Source: Siderastrea radians (Eukaryota; Cnidaria; Anthozoa; Scleractinia; Rhizangiidae). From it: a stretch of DNA of 64,000 nucleotides. The notes under the pieces were generated by a model. The model had not been told where the DNA came from and did no database searches. It saw only the letters and a program-made list of their open reading frames with translations. The stretch spans positions 34,965,614 to 35,029,613 of the forward strand of contig OZ024894.1 in the NCBI GenBank assembly GCA_964017195.1. The letters are read 5' to 3'. Positions 1 through 11,175 of the stretch are shown here, one piece after another. A program made the translations under genes and the position numbers. Each line of letters begins with the position of its first letter. Position 1 is the first letter of the stretch.

Positions 1-684
1 TATATACAACTTCTATAAACTACAACTAAAACAGTACAACGTACTCATTTCAGATGATTAGTTTCCTTGAAAATGATACCCTATTCTAGACCAAAACTCT
101 CTGATTTCCGTACCCTATCCCAGACTAAACAGCTTGAAAACCATACCCTTCACAGCGGCACATACCCATATAGCGTGTATATGGGAGTACCTCCCCTCCG
201 AGATTTTATACCTACTTGCAGTGGAGAATAGTCAACCACACTACCCGTAAGCCAGAACATCATACTCACCTAATAGTAAAAAGTATTATATTTTCATTTA
301 TTAACTTATTCACACCAATAAGCCAGTAAAAACTTGGCTCAGAAACTGGTTTAGGGGAACCGATGCCGTTTGCGTGACAGCCGCCGTTTCACCCAAATGC
401 TCAAAATACCCTGTACACTTTTTATTCTTGGCGCGTCTCTTTTAGCGGGCCAAAAACGGCACTTTGAGACAGTGAAAAGGAATGATTAAGCTTACATTCC
501 AGGTATATTTTGGTTCTGAAAAATATATGCTAGACCAAATATAGGCCATGTAAATTGACCCAAATTTCACGTTGACTTTGAGCCCTCAAAGGTTAGTATC
601 TTCAACGGATCAACAAGTAGACTAAAAATATGAATACCTGAGTAGTTTTTATACTTTTAGGTAGACAAAAGGATGTTCTACTTA
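1..684. other. intergenic, nothing recognised
   Basis: AT-rich sequence with no open frame of note, no RNA gene and no repeat structure that I can define. It ends at the left terminus of a MITE. Confidence 0.6.
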
Positions 685-1149
685 AGGCTGGTTTTCACTA
701 GCGATGGAGTCGGAGTCGGAGTCGTAATCAGAAGCGTAAAGCGTTACGATCTAGTGAAAATCAAACAACGGAGTCGTAAGCAGAGTTTCCTTTTGCGCTT
801 ACGCTTCCGTCGCTTACGATCTAGTGAAAACCAGTTTGTCGGAGTCGTAAGCAGAAGCGGAAGAACTAAACCAATCATAAAGCGTGGGAACGAGCACCGT
901 GATTGGTTTATCCTTCCGCTTCTGCTTCCGACTCCGACAATCTGGTTTTCACTAGATCGTAAGCGACGGAATCATAAGCGGAGTCGGAAGAAAATGGAAA
1001 CGTTCTGATTCTTCCGACTCCGATTCCGTCGAGCTTATGACTCAGCTTACGACTCCGATGTTTGATTTTCACTAGGTCATAAGCGCTCTTACGACTCCGC
1101 TTACGACTCCGACTCCGACTCCGACTCCGTCGCTAGTGAAAACCAGCCT
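685..1149. mobile_element. MITE with 3-bp TTA target duplication (Harbinger-like)
   Basis: The sequence opens with AGGCTGGTTTTCACTAGCGA and closes with its exact inverse complement at 1130-1149. The trinucleotide TTA stands on both sides (682-684 and 1150-1152). The interior is made of repeated GGAGTCG/CGACTCC and CTTACGAC words in both orientations. Two internal copies of the ACTAGTGAAAACCAG-like end (near 815-835 and 940-960) suggest nested or duplicated termini. There is no transposase, so this is non-autonomous. PIF/Harbinger is inferred only from the 3-bp TTA duplication. A 111-codon open frame across it is repeat-encoded and is not called as a gene. Confidence 0.8.
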
Positions 1150-3355
1150 TTATGAAACAAATGGTAAAACGGGAACGTTGTTGAGTGCGAGCTTGCCAAA
1201 GATGCACAATTTCTCCTTATTTCAGGGGGGGCCGGAGCGAGCTTCAGCTGTATTTTGAACTTTTCCAAATTTTGGAAAAACGAAAAAGCGGAGGAACTTT
1301 TAAATGTGATTTTTTAAAATAGTTCACCAAAGGGATTTTTTAGCTAAAATAAAATGAAATCTGAAATTTTGGTTCTGTCGTCGAATTCTTGATATTTCTG
1401 GTAAGAAGCTCTTAAGACCCAAATATGGGCAACAGGCTAACGTGAAACCGCTAACCGCAAACCGTAGTTTGCTGCCGTTCGCGGTAAGATGGCCAAACCT
1501 CGATCTTAAGGTCTCTAATAACAACACTGACGTCAAATTTAAGAATTATTACAAAAAAAACGGAATTTTCTGGGAGTGTAAGTACTTCCTGGTATGTCTC
1601 ATAAATACAACTACATTTTTCCTAGGATTCGAGCGAGGATTATATGTAGTATATGGTTCTTCTTCCGGTTTGTTCACCCTTATGGGTGATACAAGTCGCT
1701 TGTTCCACAAAAAAGCCACCGTTTAGTTTCAGAGATCCTTCGTTAATAGAAGATCTAATTCAAGGAAAGTGGTTGTTCGAGCTCAAGTAGCTCTTAGAAC
1801 GCCACACGGGATTGGCTGAGAAAACAATAGACCTGGGATAAACAAACCTGACAGAAGCATTGACGCCTAGCCCTGACAACAGAGCTGCGAGATAACAAGA
1901 TCCAATGAAATAAGAAGGTCTAAGCAGCTGTGTGGGCTATAAAGCCTAACCCCACCCCTTAAAAAGAACACCCTCTAGCCGAAAACACAATAAGACAATA
2001 TTTTAAAAATCCAACCTTTCAAAATCCAAATGGTTGACTTGTCTCGCACAAAATGTCAAATGCTATTAACTTTTAACTTCTGCAATCGCATGCTTATCTC
2101 ACGTTTGCCTAAGATGTCAGTGATATCAACATATTCTGCTGTATGTCCAGGGATTTCCAACTTTGAGTTGACCTTTAGTACCTGTCTGTACCTGCAGAGA
2201 TTATTTCTTATAGTAACACAATCAAAAATATACTCTGATTGTGAATTATTTTATTGAAGTGGTTTCCAAGGCAATCAAAGTACAGGTCCGCTACGATCAG
2301 GAAGGAAATGTGCTGTTGCGGTCAGCGGTAATACACTTGAAGCAAGATGGACGGCGTAGTATTTTTCAGTTGTCATTTCCTGGATTTGTCTTCGTTCTTT
2401 TACTTGACACTGGCGTTTTCTTAGCCAGAAGATTGTTACAATGAATTTAGCCACTCTCTTCACGCAACATAATGAAGTTCTTCAGGCTTTTAGCTCAAGA
2501 GATCGCCGCCTGCAAGCGTATGAAAGAAGACTACGAAATTAATGGGATCCGTTGCAGAACCGTAAAATTTGCAGCAGGTTAGCTGTTGAAAAACAGCCCT
2601 AGAAGTAAACCTGGACAAATTTCAAGGTATGATTTTAATTTTTAACCTTTTAATTATAGTGTTTGTTTGCCCATTTTTATCCATGAACAAGACAAAGAAG
2701 TCAAAATTTGTACGCTCGTTGTGACACTCGGTCTCATTACACAGTTGTTGCCGAATAACGGATTTCTCCAAAATTGTTGCAACTGTATCTAATACCTAAG
2801 TTTATCAGAATAAGTCAGAATTTTGTGAAACGTTTGTTTTTGTCTTACCACTTGACCCGCTTCTTGCTGATAACGTTAACAATGGCCAGTTTGAGACTCC
2901 CTCGTTTAAACAAGTCTCGATAATTTGAACTTTTACCACAAGATTTCTAAGGTAGCATGTCGTATGTCCTACTGGTATAAAAGTTAGATTTTTTGGATCA
3001 ATATACGGTCGGCAGCAGACTCCCAAAATTAGCTAATTTCGACTCGACGAAAGGGCGATTTTGAGGGCTCCGGGTACCAACAACATTTGCCTCAAAATCT
3101 CGGGTAAACTGGAGATTACCAACAAACGAAATGTATTGTCATTAGTCCTATATGAACCTTGACTTGCACAGAAAGTTTGAAGGAAATCGAAAATTTAATC
3201 AAAATTGAGTGGTCGATTCTTACGCGGACAGCCACTTAAATACTCATTAAAAAAGGTCATTGTTGGCAAACAGTCAAATCACTTGTATATGAAACAAGAC
3301 TTCAATGCTATTCCCTTTCACTGATTGGCCAACAATGGTATACAGAAACATCTAA
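1150..3355. other. intergenic, nothing recognised
   Basis: Short open frames only, none with recognisable motifs or splice structure. A small G/C-rich patch near 1420-1500 has weak internal symmetry. I see no gene here. Confidence 0.5.
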
Positions 3356-3892
3356 GGCCCCGTTTATATGGTCTCGGGTACCCAACCCGAGACAACCCTT
3401 CCCCGAGTTACCCTAGGCGAGCTAATTTTTCACTTGTTTCTTTGAAAAGTTCAAGACAACTCGGGGGAGGGGGTGGGCGGGGGCGGGGGGCGGGCGAGTT
3501 GTCTCACCTCGGCAGGAAGGCTAACCCTGGCAGACTGGACAACTTTTTCTCACATAAATATTTGTCTCGCCTACCCAGCACGACTTTTTGCGTGCCACGT
3601 GCCACGTAACGTCTGGTTTTTGGTTTAAAACGACTAAATCAACAAACTGTATACTCAAGAAGCCAAATTTAGACAAACAGTGGTTATAGCGATCAAATCA
3701 ACGAAAAATTCTGAAGGAAAAGGGCATATTGAGGTCATGAATATCAAAGTGAGATTTCGGAATAATTAAGGGTCAATTTTATCTCGGTCAGCTGGGCCAA
3801 CCTCTTATCGTATAAACGCTTTAGGTAAAGTTTTCTCTGGGGGAGGGTTTTCTCGGGTGCCCGAGACAACTTTTCTCCATATAAATGGGGCC
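3356..3892. mobile_element. MITE with 3-bp TAA target duplication
   Basis: The left end GGCCCCGTTTATATGG (from 3356) is mirrored by CCATATAAATGGGGCC ending at 3892, with one mismatch. Just inside, CTCGGGTACCC on the left pairs with GGGTGCCCGAG on the right. TAA lies directly outside both ends (3353-3355, 3893-3895). The interior contains several GAGACAAC and GGGTACCC-like words in both orientations and a G-rich run near 3465-3495. There is no coding capacity. The 3-bp TAA duplication and GGCC-type terminus fit a Harbinger-like family; this is inference. Confidence 0.75.
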
Positions 3893-4379
3893 TAAGCAAG
3901 CTTATTATATAGGGAATCAATTGAAATGAGTTGTGAACATGTTCAAGTGCATGGCATGATGCTCTACACGTTATGTTGTGATCGAAATAGTGTTCAAACT
4001 ACTTAACCATATAATTTACACCTGTACTAAAGCCAGGTTTCGGGATTCCTTTGATAAAGCTAGATTGGTCAAACGTTTGACCATGTCAGTGACAAACAAT
4101 CTAATACGGCTGGTCGGTAGACTGGAGCGGAACCGAATATCAGAAATGTGCTTACCTTCAACTTAAACAAGTCACAATGAAGTCACCGACAGTCCTCTTC
4201 AGGACAACTCTCACCCGGACGATCATATAAAACCAAGGTAAGAGGACAAGGATGCCCTTTTCAATTTACCTCCTTTAGGCCTGCTCGGTGCAGCACAAAC
4301 ACTCCTCACTCCCCCAACGCAGAGTTGCAAACGTGCATAGGGGTTAGCATGTAATACAAACTAAATTTTGATTTAGCGA

Positions 4380-5270
4380 GCAATAAATATTACGAGTTTA
4401 AATTAACCTCACTGAAAGCTTACGAGAGTTGACAAGAGCTAATAAGAGTTAGGTACGTATTTGGTGAATAAGAGTTAACGAGTAGATGAGGTTGAGAGTT
4501 TGAACCCAATGGCTGTACAAAAGGGGCAATAAGAGTGCTTAAGAGTTAAAGTGAAAAAAAAAAGACCGAATGAGAGTTTATACTAACTGGCAGACGGAGT
4601 CAAAAAGACCGCACGAGAGTTAGCTGGTCAAAGGGAATGACAATTTAATGTCAGTGACATCGTCCAGTAGTGAATGCTGGTAAACAATATTTTGAAAGAG
4701 TTTTATCTCAGCCACTCTAGATCGATGCACACGAGAGATATCGGATAAAAGAGTTAGGAAGCAGATTACGTCTATGGAAAGTTTCTCACTGATAGTATAG
4801 GACCGTCCACAAGAGTGCATGACATTAAGCCCGGGGAAAATGGATTGTCAGTTAAACTCACTGACAGGGTACAAAAGTCGACAATAACACAAATATATCA
4901 GCAGGCAAAATAGAGTGAGAGTCTAAACTCACTAACGAAAAACAGAGCACGATAGGAAAAAAGGTTGAGGATCTAAACTTACTGCTTTTAGTAGTAAGTG
5001 TCCCCTATTAGCAGAAATGATAATCATTTTGACACTGATTAAATAAAGACGACTAGTACATTAAACTGAGGTAGCAGGGGAAAGAGATTTAGAGTTTAAA
5101 CGTAGTGACTGCACAGTGACTGTCAGTTCAGCAGGAGAACTAGAGGTAAAAGAGTAATATTACCAGATGTAAACTCACCGATAGCGTAGTTGACTCGACA
5201 ATAGTGCGTGAGAACTGAGAGGCAAAACGCATAGATTGAGAGTTTAAGGTCATCGACAAGGGCGGCGACA
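4380..5270. repeat. degenerate AGAGTT/AACTCACTGACAG repeat array, left part
   Basis: The words GAGAGTT, AAGAGTT, TTAAACTCACT and GACAG recur at irregular spacing of roughly 60-100 bp (for example near 4400, 4490, 4615, 4855, 4930, 5095, 5170, 5240). It looks like an old, strongly diverged tandem satellite. The same words resume at 6160 after a LINE relic, so the LINE probably inserted into this array. Confidence 0.55.
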
Positions 5271-6160
5271 GTCGTGAAGAGTGCATTAGAGCTCCAATTT
5301 ATCATTAAACCCGAGAAAAAACGAAAGCCATGCTGCGTGATATCAACACAACAGATGATACGAACACACTCCCTCGACAGCATGGACCTTGAGCTTGCGA
5401 TCTCTGATAAGTCTCTTGAACGAGTTAAAGTATCTAAGCTATTGGGTATCCACCTCAGCAACGACCTTAAATGGGATGAACACTTAAACCATGTCCTGCT
5501 ATGGAACCCTACAAACACTTCGGAAACTTAAGCACTTTACACATTTTAAACTAAGGAAGCATCTGGCAGAAATACTTGCGATATAGTTTTTTATCTAATT
5601 CCAAAAATTCTTTCCACGAGGCTACAAAGACTGCAATTCGCCGCAGCCTGTTTTGTTACTGGCAAATATGTCAACGATGTCTCTACATTGATCAAACTGG
5701 GATGGCTACCAATTAATGAAAGGAGAGATTTCTCTCTTCTAAAGCAAACATTCAAGGCAATACCCTCGTTGGCCATCATCTCTAAACTTGGAAGTTATGA
5801 AACCGGCAAGGAACCTCCACTCTAATGTCGCCCCGAGGCTTTTAGTCCGCTTATATCGGGAACTTTTCAAGACCTCTGCAATTTTCAATTCCTTACCAGT
5901 GAACATTAGAAGTTGTACAGGTCTTAAGGAGTATTGTAAACTTTGCAAGGACTATTTAAAATCAAGATGCCTCATGTCATGACCCAAGTCCTTTTTCTTA
6001 AATTTTTTTAAATTTGATGTTTTATACATGTACACAAATTTTAGCTCTATTTCTAGTTTTGTAGTTTAGTTTTTCACATATGAAGAGCCATTTGTATTGT
6101 AAATGGATATGCTGTGAATAAACCGTTATCATCATCATCATCATCATTATTGTTATTATT
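5271..6160 (+). mobile_element. 3' end of a CR1/L2-like LINE (dead)
   Basis: Broken reading frames encode the C-terminal part of a non-LTR reverse transcriptase. Around 5425-5500 there is a KLLGIHLSNDLKWDEHLNH block. Around 5610-5760 there is RLQRLQFAAACFVTG followed by LGWLPINERRDFSLL. Around 5790-5975 there is a stretch of the type F-x-x-S-A-I-F-N-S-L-P-V-N-I-R. These blocks typify the post-RT region of CR1/L2/jockey-group elements. Stops and frameshifts separate them, so the copy is inactive. The tail at 6131-6162 is an ATC/ATT microsatellite, the usual kind of 3' end for these elements. The catalytic RT domain is absent (5' truncation). Confidence 0.75.
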
Positions 6161-6745
6161 ATTAGAGTAAGCAAGAAACGGAGACTTAACCTCATTGAAT
6201 GCGCACACATGTTGACACCTAAGGGAAGAGGAGGGAATGAAAGTAACGAGAAAATAAGACTGATAAACTCCCTTGTAGGACACTAGTCGAGTTGAAAAAA
6301 ATGCCGCATAAGAGTTAGCAAGAGTGAGAGTTATAACTCTTTTTTACAGCAGACAAGAGCCGACACAATTAACCAAATGAGAGGGGCGCGACAGTTAGTG
6401 AGTAAACTCTGCTTCAACAGCGCACGAGTTTCGAACAGGAGTGAATGAGAATTGGAAGTGAAAAGAGATTCAGAATCATTAAGACTCTGAGAGCGCACGA
6501 GTGTTGTCAAGAGTGCATGGGAGCCAGCGTGAAAAAGCGTTTGAAGGTTGAAACTCACAGACAGGATGCACACCAAAGTAAATAAGAAAGCGTGAGAGGT
6601 GGTGGGCAATTACGAGTTTGAGACTTAAAACTCGATAAGAGAGCGGGACAGTTAGCGTGAAGAGAGTTGAACTTCACAGACAGCACATGAAATTCAGTGT
6701 GGAAAGAGTTAGCAAGTAACAGATACTGATAGTTGAAACTCTGAC
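6161..6745. repeat. degenerate AGAGTT repeat array, right part
   Basis: Continues the array seen at 4380-5270 with words such as GAGAGTT, AACTCACAGACAG and GTTAGCGTGA. It ends near 6745. Confidence 0.5.
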
Positions 6746-9479
6746 AAAAATAGCTTGCTTTTTTTTAACAAGATAGTTTTTTTTCTGGTAACTCGGTGAC
6801 ATTTCTCACGATTCATGGTTATCAGTGTAATAAAACAATTATCGCACTCAGTCTAGTCGCACATAAACTAATAGCTTGTGCGCGTGTACAACTCAAAACA
6901 TACGTACGCCTCCTCATCGAGCGCTTCCGTAATTAGCGGTGGACGATGGCTATCTTTCTTAGTAATGTGGTTTCTTAATGTGGTTTTTGACGTCTTTTCC
7001 TCAACAAGTCTTGCTTAGACTGTGTGCTCGTTCTTAGCGAGTACAAAAACTATAAGAACAGTACAACACAAGACGAGGCGGATGTAGCCTGTATAGCATG
7101 CAGTCATTTCAGAGAGCACCAGAAACTCGAGCGGCAACAAAAAAAAAAACAACAACATCGCAAGAAGTACTCTTGAAATGCAAACAGTTACGCAGGGAAG
7201 CTTAGGAAATTACTGCTCCATAGTTTATATTATTTCAATGGTTAGAAATGAAACTAGAATATTATTTGGATCAGCATAACAATACCTCCATGTTTGACAG
7301 TGGAAAGTGAAAGAGCCCAGGCCTCGTCGGATCTCTAAACTAACTGCTACTCATGCTCCAGTGGATTGAAAAACGTCATTATTTTTCAGTCTTCGTTAGC
7401 TAAGTTGGTATCTATGTTACAAAATACTATCATGGAAAATAACAAATTGTACAATTCGATTGTTCTGTTTCTGTCCAACTGTTGTACTACTGATCGAGTC
7501 ACCTCGACGATATCACCTTAGTGGGATGAAAGTTAACCAAGGCCACTGCGTTCTTTCCTTGTTAAAATTATTTTACTTCTGACAACCGAACTTCGAAAAA
7601 TTAAGATGCTATAACAATATGTCATTAAAGTTTTTATTTAGATTTAAATTATTAGAAAGTTTATTCTTAATTCAGTTCTTTTATTTTTATTGTTTTTTTT
7701 TAATTTCCATATTATGCTTTCAATGAGGATAACTGTAAACTGTTTTTTGCCCTCCATCATCTGTTTTGACTGATTTCACTCGCAAATAAATAACATAAAA
7801 AAATGAGACATAAGAAATGATTTTAAATCAACCAAAAGCCTTGGTTAACTTTGGACCCTGGAATTTCCTGGAATCAATAACCCTGGAAGAAAAGAAGCTG
7901 AGAAGAATTAAAATCATAGTTAGCAGGGCTCCTGTAGTTAGTCAACCATCTAGTACCCGTACTTTGAGTAAAAACAGGGCGTATATTTGCCGTTCGTTAA
8001 AGCGTATTCTCTGAGTTCAGTCTAACCACACGCGAGGCTCATCCACGTTTTATGTCGATTCGTGTCTGCAGCCAAGCAGTCCTGGTACCCTGGTGTTCCG
8101 ATCTTTTCTTGCTTGTTCCGTTTTAGGCGGGAATATCATGATGTCATGGAATGTCACACGACTGACACTGTCTGGTCGACATGTGAACAAGCCTTTTTAA
8201 TACGTGCTCTTTGCACGTGTGCAATACAGGAACTTATCTCCATTGATGTTTGGTTGTGGTTGTTGCTGCTATTGTCAGCATCATTCTAACAACAAACAAA
8301 CAAATTTGATTAGTTTTAATTGGTTAAATTTAATGCGTTCGCCACAACAATTATGCCAAATTAGAAAGCTAGACAAGAAGGCCAAGCAAACAAAGAACAA
8401 ATGAACAAGCTAAACAAACAAAAATGAAATAAAACAAAAATAAACAAACATATAAACAAAAACGCTAAATAGCCAAACTGGGATTAGAAAAGACTTGTCC
8501 TTGGAGTTCTGCATGGGGAGCGCAAATGCCTATTTTTTCCCTTTTAATGCTAAAACAGCCAAGAATTTATATACTCTGCTTAAGCCCTCCAATTTAAATC
8601 TACATCCTTTATCGAACAGGTTCGGCTAAAAAAAAAAAAGCCCTTTGGGCGCAATAGTATATATCTTATGCTTAGCAGGTTACCAGCTTACCAAGGGATA
8701 ATCGTAAGTAATATCGTAAACTCCACCACCTGCGCCGTCAAGTAGGGTTCTTATGCCAGCTATAACACTCGTTCTTTGCCGCAGTTTGCCTCGTGACTCC
8801 ATGGTGCTTCACTAGGTATTAATGAAGTTTTGATTCCCCTGAAAATGTGAATTACAGCATCAGCATCCCATTAAACTTCGAGCCTTGTGACTATATAGTG
8901 ACTCTATGGTGACTCCAACTGATGTTAATGAAGATTACTGAATTTTTTCCTTAAAATATTGATCAGAGAGTTCCATTGGACTTCGAGCCGACTTTCTTTT
9001 CGCTCAGCGATATTCCAGCAAAATATACACGCGAGCGAGCACGCCGAAAATCGCCTGCCGCGTGGAAACGAAAACGCGTGCGAGATGAGCTGCTAGCGTA
9101 CACGCAAGTCACGTTTCTACGCCCAGCAGTCGATTTTGGCACTTGCTCGTGTGTTCTTTTTGTTCGACTATTTCTGAGCGGAAAGAGAGACTGCCCGTAG
9201 TCCACATTCCACTGGATGTTACGGCAGGTAGAAACAGGTTCGGGGAGACGGGGATCGCGAACAAGGAATGAACCTAAGTAGCATTCTGCATAGAAATAAA
9301 AACAAACAAACAAATCTGTTTCTCGTTCCCCACTCCTACTTCTCGGTTTTCCCGTTCCTGAATTTATCAAGGGGTTGGGGGGGGGGGGGAATTTGGAGTA
9401 TGAGGCGAGAGCATCAAATTTTATCACTGTTTGGAAATTTCCACTTTCTTAAAAGACTTGATATCAATTATTTCGCTTA
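6746..9479. other. intergenic, low-complexity AT-rich
   Basis: Contains A-rich tracts (7138-7160, 8395-8465) and a T-rich block (7680-7700). Between 8790 and 8995 an imperfect repeat of about 105 bp occurs, sharing TTAATGAAG and ACTTCGAGCC words. A G run lies at 9376-9389. Open frames near 8963-9427 lack motifs. No gene is supported. Confidence 0.5.
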
Positions 9480-9900
9480 GGAAATGAGGTATTCACCAAC
9501 AGTCAGTAGTTAAAATTTTGCTATCTAAGGACAGTGTACAGGGCACCCAAACGCTGTATTGGCTATATCAGAGCAAAGGCGGTTTACCTTGCCAGTTTCA
9601 AATGTTATATTGTCTGGCACTTCGTAAACAGGACGCGACGATTGATTGTAGACCCCTCATAAGGACACAGGAATACAGGTAAATCATACTTTTATCAAAT
9701 GATTGCGATATAGCCAATACAGCGTTTGGGTACCATGTGGACAGTGTAACAATTGTAACCTTGTCAAAAACCAGTTAACAGATTTCAATGGCATTTCATT
9801 CTCAAACCCAAATCTGAAACCACATTCTGTAAATTCAAAGAAAGAAAATTGGTAGCAGTAAAATTTTTTTAGCAATTGGAATTGCTTACCTTGCAATTTT
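9480..9900. repeat. dispersed repeat, copy 1
   Basis: Shares aligned blocks with 16925-17150 in direct orientation: an AGGAAAT...GTTAAAATTTTGCTATCT block, then a block containing TTCTCAAACCCAAATCTG and ACCACATTC, then an A/G-rich block and a TTGCTTACCTTGCA-like end. Its identity is unknown. The younger full-length LINE lies between the two copies. Confidence 0.55.
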
Positions 9901-10775
9901 ATTGCAAATCTTCAACAATGGGTTGGTCTAGAAGTACTGTCTTACAACCATCCACTCAGCCTTCTCGTCTAGGGATGACATCGCTTTAAAAACTAAAAAC
10001 TGAAATATGACTACCAAGAGGCTGGGACTCGAACAATCAATAGAATAGCAACCTTTCATAAAACAGGACCACAAAATATAAAATCATCAACAAATCTTGA
10101 AAAATGAAATACCTCATATGTATTGTGCTGTTCCAGTCAGCATTCCTGTTTATTAACTTAACATCGCCCTGCAAACTTTAACACAATCAGTTAGTAACAG
10201 GCAATGAGCGAACGTCTGGTTTGTCTCTGTTTTTCCACATTTCTTCCATGGTAAGTTTATGTCAAATGTAAACTACTTGGAATTGTTCCAGGATCCATGA
10301 TCTTGAAAGCTCAATCAGGTGGAGAACGTGCACTGGTGTCGTAAAAGTCGTGGGTTTGACTCCCATTCGAGTCAGTTTGGTTTCATTGCCTTGCTTGCAA
10401 TCGCTCTATTATCTCCCAGTGGACTTTCAGTTTTCGCTTATTGTTTTCCCTTCTTTGTCAGTGGCTGAAAGGCCTTAAGCAAATGTTATGTTTGTCTTCA
10501 CTGTTTGACATAACATAAGAACTCGTTTTTTAGTCAGTTTGGATAATATGTAGAAAAGACCTTGCAATTGAACCAGCTCCCGTGGGCTTGACTGCTCAAC
10601 AGGGCAGAGTTGTTGAACTGGTATCGTTATTTTTATGGTTTTGAATACCGTTGAAGCTTGTTTTTGCCCTCCATTTATTGCAAATATTTTGTTTGCATCC
10701 AAATTAGCTCAAATTCATTGATGACCACTTTCATACATTCCACTGCATCTTCCAGGCTCCATATACGTGCCATTT
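9901..10775. other. intergenic; possible old tRNA-like motif
   Basis: No gene seen. At about 10345-10375 a GTGGGTTTGACTCCCATTCG stretch resembles a degenerate tRNA B box, as in tRNA-derived SINEs, but no matching A box or tRNA fold is evident. Confidence 0.35.
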
Positions 10776-10776
10776 A

Positions 10777-10990
10777 TGGGGGGGGGGGGGACGGGAACCT
10801 CCCGCTTCCCGTACCCTTTAATCCCGGTTCCCGCCCTGCATTTTTTGGCTCCCGCCCCTTTGCATTTTTTCGATTGCGAAATATTGCGCAATGTTGCGTA
10901 ATTTTTCCTTTTTTCTCCCGCTTCCCGCCCCCTCTTCTCCCGCCTCCCGTATGCCTCCCGCCCCCCTGTCCCCCCCCCCCCCCCATTTAT
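10777..10990. repeat. C-rich low-complexity block bounded by G and C runs
   Basis: A run of 12 G (about 10779-10790) and a run of about 14 C (about 10971-10984) enclose a pyrimidine-rich repeat built from CTCCCG and TTCCCG words. It abuts the 3' end of the minus-strand LINE. The open frames here are simple-sequence artefacts. Confidence 0.7.
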
Positions 10991-10991
10991 C

Positions 10992-11022
<31 letters not shown>

Positions 11023-11175
11023 CCATCTTTCTTTTTTTTTTTATTATTTTTATTTTTTATTTTTTACTTTTCAACACAATACACTTAACAATACGCGAAA
11101 AGAAAAATACAAAGGATAAATGAATAAAAAATACAGAGGTAACACTGCGATACACGTTTTACATAACTATTGTAA

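Noticed and set aside
8963..9427. 154-codon minus-strand open frame
   Set aside because: No motif, splice structure or composition typical of a protein. It runs through a C/G homopolymer and its antisense is equally open.
10658..11119. 153-codon plus-strand frame and its antisense frames
   Set aside because: Encoded by C-rich and T-rich simple sequence at the LINE 3' end; Pro and Phe runs only.
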